From Bacteroidales bacterium (GTDB taxonomy: Bacteria; Bacteroidota; Bacteroidia; Bacteroidales; UBA7960): 39,634 nucleotides of DNA. Position numbers and translations under genes: made by a program. The stretch spans positions 1 through 39,634 of the forward strand of contig PUKZ01000150.1 in the NCBI GenBank assembly GCA_003550725.1. The letters are read 5' to 3'. Every line of letters begins with the position of its first letter. Within the stretch, counting starts at the first letter, position 1. Below the pieces are notes generated by a model. The model did no database searches and had not been told where the DNA came from. It saw nothing but the letters and a program-made list of their open reading frames with translations. Shown here piece after piece: positions 33,306 through 39,634 of the stretch.

Positions 33306-35096
33306 TTACATTCTTTCAACAACATCAATACCCAAAAGGTCTAATGCCGAGCGTATAACTATGCCTGTAAATGAAGCAAGCCTGATCCTGAATTCAATGA
33401 TCTCACTATCATTTTCATTAAGAATTGAATACTCATGGTAAAACTGGTTAAACTCTTTTGCCAGATCATAAGCATAATTGGCAATAACAGAAGGATTTTG
33501 TTCGTTTGCTGCCTCTTTAACCATCAAAGGATAGTCATGCAGCAACTTAATCAATTCTTTTTCTTTTACAGCAATTTTTGAAGCTTTAATAGTATTTTTC
33601 TGCGGTAAGAGTTTTTCTTTAGGGGCTTTACGCAGTACCGAATGAATCCTTGCATAAGTATAAAGTATAAATGGTGCAGTATGGCCATTAAAATCAATAG
33701 ACTCATTGGGATTAAAAACCATATTTTTTTTAGGATCAACTTTCAAAATAAAATATTTCAATGCTCCCAAACCGACTTTATTATATAAAACAAGTTTTTG
33801 GTTTTCGGTCATACCTTCGGTTTTGCCCAATTCTGCGGTTATTTTTTCAGCAGTTTTTTCCATTAGATCCATTAGATCATCAGCATCAACTATGGTTCCC
33901 TCCCTCGACTTCATCTTGCCTTCAGGTAATTCAACCATACCATATGAAAGGTGATATAAAGCATCACAGTATGGTTTGGCAAGTTTTTTCAGTACTTTTT
34001 TTAGCACATCAAAATGATAGTTTTGCTCATTGCCAACCACGTATATCATCTGAGAAGGATCAAAATCGTCATATCTCAGCTGAGCAGTGCCAAGATCCTG
34101 GGTTATGTATACAGAAGTACCGTCGGAACGCAATAAAAGCTTATCATCAAGCCCCTCCTTTGAAAGATCAACCCATATACTACCATCAGGTTTACGAAAA
34201 AAAACACCTTTATCCAAACCCTCTTCTACAATTTTTTTTCCATGCAGATAGGTTTCTGACTCATAATATGTCTTATCAAAACTGATACCCAATTTATTAT
34301 AAGTAATATCAAATCCATTATAGACCCAATTGTTCATCATTCGCCAAATCTTAATTATTTCAGGATCTCCACCCTCCCACTTCTTCAGCATATTTCTTAC
34401 TTCAATCATTATTTTCGCATCAGCTTCAGCCTGCTCCTGAGTTTTTCCGGCCTCAATAAGTTCCGAAACCTGGCGACGGTATTCTTTTTCAAAAAGAACA
34501 TAATAATCTCCAACAAGCCGGTCACCCTTAATCCCGGTGGTTTCAGGAGTTGCACCATCACCCCATTTTAACCAGGCAAGCATCGACTTACAAATATGAA
34601 TACCTCTGTCATTAACAAGATTAACCCTGTGCACACCATATCCGTTAGCATCTAAAATTCTTGATATCGAATCACCCAACAAATTGTTTCTTATATGACC
34701 AAGATGCAGAGGCTTATTGGTATTTGGAGATGAAAATTCAACAACTATGGGTTTTTCACTCAAAGGCTCACTGTAACCAAAATAAACATCACTATGATGG
34801 TCGGCAAAAAAATTAAGCCAATATTCAACTTTAAGAGTTAAATTCAAAAAACCTTTTATTACGTTAAATGAATCAACTTCATCCAGCTTTTTGACCAAAG
34901 CCTCACCAATTTGATTCCCTATTACTTCAGGAGGCTTATTTAACAGTTTCGTAAAAGGGAATACTACAACAGTAAAATCACCCTCAAATTCTCTACGGGT
35001 TTTCTGAACTAATACCGTAGAAGATTTAATTTCTTTTCCAAACAATTCTTTAATTATACCCGGCAAAACCTCTTCAATCTTATTTTTTATATACAT
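33306..35096 (-). CDS. argS: Arginyl-tRNA synthetase
   Basis: From ATG 35096 the protein has 596 residues. It shows the N-terminal Add1 domain (about 1-95), the HIGH-type signature HLGH (131-134, in SSPNTNKPLHLGHIRNN), the KMSKS-type loop KMKSR (394-398), and the C-terminal DALR anticodon-binding domain (from about 470, ending LLGIDVVERM). It charges tRNA-Arg and, as known for this enzyme, needs the tRNA for amino acid activation. An in-frame TTG 16 codons upstream is a less likely start. It stands alone on the minus strand. Confidence 0.96.
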   Translation of the reverse strand: MYIKNKIEEVLPGIIKELFGKEIKSSTVLVQKTRREFEGDFTVVVFPFTKLLNKPPEVIGNQIGEALVKKLDEVDSFNVIKGFLNLTLKVEYWLNFFADHHSDVYFGYSEPLSEKPIVVEFSSPNTNKPLHLGHIRNNLLGDSISRILDANGYGVHRVNLVNDRGIHICKSMLAWLKWGDGATPETTGIKGDRLVGDYYVLFEKEYRRQVSELIEAGKTQEQAEADAKIMIEVRNMLKKWEGGDPEIIKIWRMMNNWVYNGFDITYNKLGISFDKTYYESETYLHGKKIVEEGLDKGVFFRKPDGSIWVDLSKEGLDDKLLLRSDGTSVYITQDLGTAQLRYDDFDPSQMIYVVGNEQNYHFDVLKKVLKKLAKPYCDALYHLSYGMVELPEGKMKSREGTIVDADDLMDLMEKTAEKITAELGKTEGMTENQKLVLYNKVGLGALKYFILKVDPKKNMVFNPNESIDFNGHTAPFILYTYARIHSVLRKAPKEKLLPQKNTIKASKIAVKEKELIKLLHDYPLMVKEAANEQNPSVIANYAYDLAKEFNQFYHEYSILNENDSEIIEFRIRLASFTGIVIRSALDLLGIDVVERM

Positions 35097-35141
35097 GACA
35101 AAAATTTGCTTTTTGATGTTTAATTTATATGAAATCGCTGA

Positions 35142-35149
35142 CAAAAATA
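35142..35149 (-). promoter_or_regulatory. Candidate promoter (-7 box TATTTTTG) of argS
   Basis: An exact TAnnTTTG match on the minus strand, about 45 bases before ATG 35096; the -33 box is unclear. Confidence 0.42.
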
Positions 35150-35491
35150 GCTGATTTTGGCTTCGCTTAAATACTTATCGTGCATAAAAATTAATTTAAA
35201 GTAAAATAAAATCATTACTGTCTCTATATAATTTCAAGATTTACTACGAAGTTTGTAAGCTCAGTTATCAAAAGCATCTCATAATTTTTGCCGTACACAA
35301 CTGAAATAATATAACCGGTAATGCAAAAATATCCTCATAAAGTAACAATAAAATAAAACATTTATATAAATAAGGATATTTAAAATCATTATAAGAGACA
35401 AATAGTAAAAAAGCAATTATTTTTGTTTTGTTTTATTTTTAATAATTGCTTCTCATACAAATAATACAACAAAAAGAACTAAAATATTTAA
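35150..35491. other. Divergent intergenic region between argS and the dus gene
   Basis: The region is AT-rich. TATTTTTG at 35418-35425 is an exact plus-strand TAnnTTTG box and a candidate promoter for the dihydrouridine synthase gene (leader about 60 bases). I see no RNA gene, terminator or coding sequence here. Confidence 0.4.
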
Positions 35492-36493
35492 ATGCGAAAC
35501 ACAATAAGTTTTGCTCCTGTTAAAGGATTGACCAATAAATATTTTCGCACACTCTTTCTGAGTAATTTCAGTGGTATTGACAGGGTTTATGCCCCGTTTG
35601 TTTCGGGTTGCGGAACACAAATAATAAACAAGTCTAAGCTAGATGATTTGCTTATTAATGATAAACCATTACTGAAAACAATTCCGCAAATAATAAGTAA
35701 TGACAGTCGTGAAATTATTTTGTTTGGTAATACCCTGGCTGACTACGGATACGATGAAATTAACTGGAACCTGGGTTGTTCTTTCCCTCGTATAGCAAAT
35801 AAAGAAAAAGGCTGCGGGTTATTGCCACACCATGATAAGCTCAAGAATATACTTGACGAAATATTTGACCGTAATCATTTTCCGGTTAAGCTTTCTGTAA
35901 AAACAAGGCTTGGTTACCAAAACAAAGATGAAATATTTGAAAATATTAAAATATTCAATACTTATCCTGTTTCAGAAATAATTTTGCATCCACGAACCGG
36001 CAAGCAATTATTCAAAGGCAAGATCTATTTGGATGATTTTAAAAAACTAATCAGCCAATCTGTTAAACCTGTTGGATATAATGGTGATATCTATAATAAA
36101 ACCACCTGGAAAGATTTGAATATAAGATTCTCTGAGGTAAATCATTGGATGATTGGCCGTGGTCTGCTAATTAATCCATTCCTGGCAGAGCAAATAAATA
36201 ACAGCATTATTTCCGACAATGACAAGCGTAAAAGAATTCAACAGTTTAACTACCAGTTATGCTCTATAACAAATGACCGTTTTGCTAATAAAGCTAAAAT
36301 TACGGGTTATATGAAATCAGTGTGGTATTATCTATCAGGTAGTTTTAAAAATGCTGAATTGGTTTTCAATAAAATAAAATGCACCAAAACACCCGAAGAG
36401 CTCCTGAAAGTGATTGATGAAATTTTAGCATGGCCTTTAAGCAGTGAAGAGGAAATAAAAAATCACTTTACAAATGGATTACATCAAATTTAA
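35492..36493 (+). CDS. tRNA-dihydrouridine synthase family protein
   Basis: The 333-residue protein fits the Dus family, FMN enzymes that reduce uridines in tRNA D-loops. FAPVKGLTNKYFR is the N-terminal FMN-binding strand (usually APMxGxTD), NWNLGCSFPRIANKEKGCG (about 91-109) contains the catalytic Cys96 in the NxGC motif, LSVKTRLG and ILHPRTGKQLFKG hold the conserved Lys and His/Arg, and MIGRGLLINPFL is the phosphate-binding end. The usual Pro after the catalytic Cys is Ser (GCSFP), and a second Cys108 sits where Gly or Ser is common. It most resembles the DusC-like branch in outline, but I cannot settle which uridine it modifies. Confidence 0.88.
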   Translation: MRNTISFAPVKGLTNKYFRTLFLSNFSGIDRVYAPFVSGCGTQIINKSKLDDLLINDKPLLKTIPQIISNDSREIILFGNTLADYGYDEINWNLGCSFPRIANKEKGCGLLPHHDKLKNILDEIFDRNHFPVKLSVKTRLGYQNKDEIFENIKIFNTYPVSEIILHPRTGKQLFKGKIYLDDFKKLISQSVKPVGYNGDIYNKTTWKDLNIRFSEVNHWMIGRGLLINPFLAEQINNSIISDNDKRKRIQQFNYQLCSITNDRFANKAKITGYMKSVWYYLSGSFKNAELVFNKIKCTKTPEELLKVIDEILAWPLSSEEEIKNHFTNGLHQI

Positions 36494-36508
36494 GTTAACT
36501 TGGTTAAA

Positions 36509-37036
36509 CTAAAGCCCTCCGCAATGAATTCTAATATGGGGTTTGGCATCCTCATAACCCAATTCATAAGCTTTTCGCAAATCATTGCACCCTGATCTTA
36601 ACTGCCGGTTCTTGATTCTTGCATAGCCACGATTAAAATACGCTTCTTTATATTTGGGGTTTAATAAAATAGCACGATTATAATCAGCAATTTCACTGCT
36701 TGCAGAGTAACTAAGAAGATATTTAGTATAACCCCGCCAAAAATAAACTTCAGCATCATTCTCATATTCACGTATAGCCCGGTCAAAATCATTTTTTGCT
36801 TCCTCATATTCTTCCAGTTGAAATTTAGCAAAACCACGGGCAAAAAAAGCTTTATATAAGAGATCGTATTCCGGTTGCAAGCGTATGGCATTAGATAAAT
36901 CATTAATAGCAGACTCATAGTCGCCTAGTTCTATTTTAGCAGAACCCATTCGCACAAACTCTTGTGCAGTTTGACCCTGAATATTATGGCTTAGGATCAA
37001 CGAAAATATAAAAACAATTATTAATGATGATTTCAT
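36509..37036 (-). CDS. Secreted TPR-repeat protein
   Basis: The 175-residue protein has a signal peptide (about 1-22, ending NIQGQ) and about four tetratricopeptide repeats, seen as A-K-ELGDYESAINDLSNAIRLQP, ARGFAKFQLEEYEEAKNDFDRAI, YFWRGYTKYLL...ADYNRAILLNP and AYFNRGYARIKN. TPR proteins are protein-protein scaffolds. A conserved tail (RSGCNDLRKAYELGYEDA) is common in small Bacteroidota TPR proteins. The gene is convergent with the dihydrouridine synthase gene (15 bases between stops). A specific role cannot be given. Confidence 0.85.
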   Translation of the reverse strand: MKSSLIIVFIFSLILSHNIQGQTAQEFVRMGSAKIELGDYESAINDLSNAIRLQPEYDLLYKAFFARGFAKFQLEEYEEAKNDFDRAIREYENDAEVYFWRGYTKYLLSYSASSEIADYNRAILLNPKYKEAYFNRGYARIKNRQLRSGCNDLRKAYELGYEDAKPHIRIHCGGL

Positions 37037-37318
37037 ATTACAGTAAGTTATTAAGTTTAAAAATTAAAACAGGATCATTATATAATTTTAATTATTACGT
37101 TTATTTTCAACAAAAACAAAATATCCGTTCCTTAAAAAATATTTCTAATAAATATCATACACATATCAATGCAAACTATTCTTTTATATTGTCATTATAA
37201 CCTCACTTACAAATATATATATAATTTTTTTACAACATACATAATAATTGCATATAATTTTTAAAATATCTATTATAACTAATTTCACTTATGATTTGTA
37301 AGTAGCAACCTGCATTAG

Positions 37319-37366
37319 TCAATTTTTCGCAATTGTAAATCATCAATTTTTCGCAACATTAAATCA
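37319..37366. repeat. Tandem direct repeat, two 24-base units
   Basis: TCAATTTTTCGCAA begins both units (37319 and 37343) and TAAATCA ends both (37342 and 37366); they differ only at three adjacent bases. They are directly adjacent. Possible remnant of a mobile element end or a protein-binding pair. Confidence 0.7.
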
Positions 37367-37596
37367 CCAGAGAAGTACTGAAAATATAAAACTATAACAG
37401 GTAGTGTATTTTACACCTGAAAAACTAAAACTGTAAGTTATTAACCTTGACAGTGAATTTATTGATGGAGTTTCTATAAGGAAATAATAACTATTATAAA
37501 GTGTTAAATTTAACTGCCTTGTGAAAGCTTATTAATAAACTTTAACTCAAAACCCTTAAAAAACAATATTCATAGAGTAGTTAACAATCTATAAAC

Positions 37597-37634
37597 TTGC
37601 GCATTTTGCGTTTAAACATTTTGCGTACTTTGCG
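37597..37634. repeat. Cluster of four TTGCG motifs
   Basis: TTGCG occurs at 37597, 37606, 37621 and 37630 in 38 bases (CATTTTGCG, ACTTTGCG). Similar short TTTGCG strings are scattered in other Bacteroidota genomes to my recollection; the function is unknown. Confidence 0.5.
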
Positions 37635-37702
37635 TGGAGCTATTTATAGCACCTCAAAAATAGAACCGAGTTTGCGAGCTCACCGAAGGTAATTAATCGG
37701 TT

Positions 37703-38626
37703 TTAATAATTGTAAGGATTATCAAAATCATCCACCGGATCCTGCCCCAACTCTTTCAGTATCTTTTGCCCCTTATCCTCGTTCATAACGAAAGCTACAA
37801 ACTTTTCGGCAAGTTCTTTATTTTGAGTTTTATGCGGGATGGTAAGTCCATAGACCATAGCTTCTCCATATTCAACAATGGTTTCGCCCGGTTTGGTGCC
37901 CAAAGTTTCTACACTTACACTTCTATACCAGTCATTTAAAGCAAAACTTCCCATGCTAAGACTGTCAGGTAATTGCAAATACTCCAGTCCATGCTGTACC
38001 GCAACACTTTTATAGAGGAAAATATAATCTATATGGTTGCTTTCCAGCAAAGCGATAAGGTCGGTTTCCTTGGGACGGATATTATCCTTGTCTTTGGCAA
38101 GCATACGTTCTGCCAGTCCGGGCTCGCCACGCATTTTTTCCACCAGCTTGATGGTAAATACGCTCCTTACGCCACACGGGTCCTGATCGGGATTGCTGCG
38201 GCCGAACTTAACATCATCTTTCATCAAGATTTCAACCCAATTATCAACGCTTATCCTGTCTGCATATCTTGATTTTTTTGTGTAAACGATGGCCATCTCA
38301 TTTGTGGCGAAAGGAATATACCAGCTTGCATGGTCAGGAATAAGCATGTTTTCAATAACCATATAATCGGCCGACATAAAAACATCGGCGGGGGTTTCAA
38401 GGTTTGCGATCCTGCGGGCTCCTGCCTTGCTGCCAAAGGCTTCAGAGAGCACCCTGACCCCGGGATTCTCTTTCTCAAAAGCCCCGGATATCTCATGCAC
38501 AGGTAAAGTCAAACTGCCCGCATGAATAACATGCAATGTCTGAAGCTCTGCTCTTTCTTTTCGCTCAGTTTGGCAGGACAGGAATAATAAAAACGGAACT
38601 ACAGAGTAAATTAGAATCTTTTTCAT
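37703..38626 (-). CDS. Tungstate/molybdate-binding lipoprotein (WtpA/ModA-like), without transporter partners in view
   Basis: The 307-residue protein has a lipoprotein signal (PFLLFLSCQT, Cys18) and a periplasmic-binding fold: HVIHAGSLTLPVHEISGAFEKE, AFGSKAGARRIANLETPADVFMSADY, and GRSNPDQDPCGVRS, a segment typical of WtpA-type tungstate/molybdate-binding proteins. These hand the oxyanion to an ABC permease (WtpB) and ATPase (WtpC). No permease or ATPase gene is near: 666 non-coding bases follow and a Fic pseudogene lies upstream, so partners must lie elsewhere or be lost. The coding sequence looks richer in G and C than the surrounding genes, which could mean transfer. A TAACTTTG promoter box inside an inverted repeat lies just upstream. 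Confidence 0.85.
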   Translation of the reverse strand: MKKILIYSVVPFLLFLSCQTERKERAELQTLHVIHAGSLTLPVHEISGAFEKENPGVRVLSEAFGSKAGARRIANLETPADVFMSADYMVIENMLIPDHASWYIPFATNEMAIVYTKKSRYADRISVDNWVEILMKDDVKFGRSNPDQDPCGVRSVFTIKLVEKMRGEPGLAERMLAKDKDNIRPKETDLIALLESNHIDYIFLYKSVAVQHGLEYLQLPDSLSMGSFALNDWYRSVSVETLGTKPGETIVEYGEAMVYGLTIPHKTQNKELAEKFVAFVMNEDKGQKILKELGQDPVDDFDNPYNY

Positions 38627-38638
38627 TACTATGGTTTT

Positions 38639-38695
38639 GTTGCAAAGTTATGGTTAATTATTATTCTTTTATTTTATACTTTTACACTTTGCAAC
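38639..38695. promoter_or_regulatory. Promoter region with 10-bp inverted repeat upstream of the WtpA-like gene
   Basis: GTTGCAAAGT (38639-38648) and ACTTTGCAAC (38686-38695) are perfect inverted copies 37 bases apart. The left arm overlaps a minus-strand -7 box TAACTTTG (38650-38643) that would serve the WtpA-like gene with a leader of about 10-20 bases. The right arm overlaps a near-match plus-strand box (TACACTTTG). This may be a pair of back-to-back promoters or a shared operator. Confidence 0.5.
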
Positions 38696-38775
38696 TGACA
38701 TGAAATGCATCATACTATTCGTGGTATTAACATCTGAAGTCACATTACTTGTGATGTAGAACTAAAAAAGAAAAA

Positions 38776-39147
38776 ATGAGTTTTAACAGAGAAGAGCCTT
38801 ATAACGATTTGCCGTGAGAAAGTTGGTTAGTGTATATGCTCGATGCAGTAGAAGCAACCGCAAACCACACGCTGAAAAAGGTAAAAGCGATTGAAGAACA
38901 ATTTGAACAAACCCGCATTGACATTCAACAAAAAGCATCGGGTAAGATTTATAGTTATGAGCTGATAGAAGTATTATTTACCCAAGTGTATTGTAAATAT
39001 GAATTTTTAGTGCAACGAGGGATTGCCAGCAGGAATACCGCCAGTGATTACCTCAATGAGTTAGTGGATATCGGAATACTTGAGAAAGAAAAAGTAGGGA
39101 CAGGATTTATATTTAAAAATATTGCTTTGTATGATTTATTCAGCTGA
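38776..39147 (+). pseudogene. Fic-family protein pseudogene with the catalytic domain deleted
   Basis: ATG 38776 reads MSFNREEPYNDLP and then TGA (38815-38817). FNR-x-x-PYNDLP-LLPP is the usual start of a large Bacteroidota Fic family. The same frame then continues open as ESWLVYMLDAVEATANHTLKKVKAIEE to LYDLFS, which matches the C-terminal end of the same family: the segment after the Fic core (E-W-x-x-YMLD) and the winged-helix tail. So about 260 codons, including the HPFxDGNGR AMPylation motif, are missing, by internal deletion. The remaining 105-codon stretch could at most give a small DNA-binding tail from GTG 38830. Fic proteins AMPylate target proteins and often occur as toxins or in mobile regions. 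Confidence 0.75.
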
Positions 39148-39173
39148 GAGTAATGCACAGTTTTTGTCGTTTT

Positions 39174-39254
39174 TTGTGCATATGGTTGTTCATATGCACA
39201 ATCCGGATGCACAGGAAAACACATTTGCACAAAACATCCCGTTATTTGTGCAAA
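39174..39254. repeat. Two inverted repeats rich in TGCAC/GTGCA motifs
   Basis: TTGTGCATATG (39174-39184) and CATATGCACAA (39191-39201) form a perfect 11-bp arm pair with a six-base loop. TTTGCACAAA (39224-39233) and TTTGTGCAAA (39245-39254) form a second 10-bp pair with an 11-base spacer. Six TGCAC or GTGCA copies occur in 39154-39252. They lie between the Fic and KilA-N remnants and are not followed by T-tracts, so they are not ordinary terminators. Confidence 0.7.
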
Positions 39255-39310
39255 AAAAGAAAAACTCGATTAACAAATATGGCAAGAAATAATGTTAACA
39301 CCCTTAAATC

Positions 39311-39556
39311 ATGAATAAAAAAATATACGAGCATTACAGTACTTGAAAATACAATAACCATTACACAGGATAATTATATCTCTTTAACAGATATGTTAAA
39401 GGCTAAAGATGCGATTTTTTTATTTCTGAATGGCTGAGAAACCGAAATACTGTTGAATATCTGGGAATTTGGTAGCGGGTTCACAACCCGGATTTTATTT
39501 ATGGCGAATTAGTCACAATAAAGAACAAAAAAGATGAAGAAAAAGACTCAAATTGA
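39311..39556 (+). pseudogene. Decayed KilA-N-domain protein gene
   Basis: Pieces of a KilA-N domain are readable in order but in shifting frames: ITVLENTITITQDNYISLTDMLKAKD, then after a lost base near 39411 DFFISEWLRNRNTVEYLGIW, then an in-frame TAG (39473-39475), then HNPDFIYGELVTIKNKKDEE and TGA at 39554-39556. The likely original ATG (39311) is in yet another frame, so a further slip lies near 39320. KilA-N is a DNA-binding domain of phage and island proteins. At least two frameshifts and one stop make it non-functional, and the C-terminal half is missing. The next KilA-N gene begins inside its tail. Confidence 0.8.
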
Positions 39557-39634
39557 TGTGCAAGGCTTGCAAATTGGTTTTATTCAATTTGAACAAAAAG
39601 ATTATATCTGTATTACAGATATCGCAAAACATAA
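39534..39634 (+). CDS. Start of a second KilA-N-domain protein (3' end outside window)
   Basis: ATG 39534 opens a frame with no stop to the window end: MKKKTQIDVQGLQIGFIQF, then EQKDYICITDIAKH. This matches the start of KilA-N proteins in Bacteroidota (basic start, short strand, then DYISLTDIAK, the first helix of the domain). Only 33 codons are visible. It overlaps the tail of the decayed copy in a different frame, which suggests that the pair arose by tandem duplication or recombination. Whether this copy is intact cannot be seen. Confidence 0.65.
   Translation, partial: MKKKTQIDVQGLQIGFIQFEQKDYICITDIAKH

Larger units (their letters stand above)
37037..37702. other. Long non-coding gap marking the change to accessory DNA
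   Basis: No gene is seen in these 666 bases. The left part is extremely AT-rich. A 24-base direct repeat and a set of TTGCG motifs (listed separately) lie in the right part, together with GAGCTC at 37677-37682. From here to the end of the window the content changes from housekeeping genes to an orphan transport lipoprotein and decayed Fic and KilA-N genes, so this may be the edge of an island. Confidence 0.5.

Noticed and set aside
33706-34285. Plus-strand open frames inside argS
   Set aside because: They are antisense to strongly conserved synthetase sequence.
37037-37702. CRISPR array in the repeat-containing gap
   Set aside because: Only two 24-base units, directly adjacent with no spacer between them, and no cas genes.
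38627-38700. Molybdenum-cofactor riboswitch before the WtpA-like gene
   Set aside because: The leader after the -7 box is only about 10-20 bases, too short for such an RNA.
39153-39314. Plus-strand open frame of 53 codons full of Cys and His
   Set aside because: The His and Cys codons come from the repeated TGCAC motifs; the reading frame is probably accidental.

Overview
The window is an AT-rich chromosomal segment from a member of the Bacteroidota, probably a Bacteroidales-like or marine anaerobic lineage. The evidence for the phylum is: proteins with type IX secretion (T9SS) type A C-terminal sorting domains; a TamB gene beside a lipoprotein Omp85 (TamL-like) gene; an ileS-dksA-lspA gene order; and many promoters of the TAnnTTTG type used by Bacteroidota sigma factors. 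No origin, plasmid backbone, CRISPR array or intact insertion sequence is visible.

Bases 1-8293 hold a tandem family of four secreted subtilisin-like (S8) proteases, the first cut by the window edge. The three complete copies have a signal peptide, an N-terminal prodomain-like region, a complete Asp/His/Ser catalytic domain, a variable number of acidic beta-sandwich repeats of about 70 residues (3, 2 and 1 in successive copies), and a T9SS sorting domain. Bases 8326-16816 are mostly envelope genes: a nitroreductase, an OmpH/Skp chaperone, a C69-family dipeptidase, an SppA protease, a BASS-family transporter, and two paralogous lipoproteins of unrecognised function on opposite strands, plus a third small lipoprotein.

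Bases 17013-18845 are a complete magnesium regulon unit on the minus strand: promoter, M-box (ykoK) Mg2+ riboswitch, intrinsic terminator with a competing antiterminator, a strong Shine-Dalgarno sequence, and the Mg2+ channel gene mgtE. A tRNA-Met(CAT) gene with its own promoter and terminator follows at 19033-19106. Bases 19234-26620 carry tamB and, downstream, the Omp85 partner, whose reading frame is broken by one in-frame TAA with intact coding sequence on both sides.

Bases 27093-36493 are housekeeping genes: ileS, a DksA-like regulator, lspA, a radical SAM protein, an alpha/beta hydrolase, argS and a tRNA-dihydrouridine synthase. A TPR protein follows. From about 37.0 kb the character changes to accessory DNA: a 666-base gap with short repeats, an orphan tungstate/molybdate-binding lipoprotein, a Fic-family pseudogene that has lost its catalytic core, a cluster of TGCAC-containing inverted repeats, a decayed KilA-N gene, and the start of a second KilA-N gene that runs off the end.

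The points most worth following are the complete M-box expression platform, the nonsense codon in the TamL-like gene, the repeat-number series in the protease cluster, and the pair of HDHRYEDGTP lipoproteins. I do not see a clearly new multi-gene system; the last 2 kb looks like the edge of a decaying Fic/KilA-N island that could continue beyond the window.
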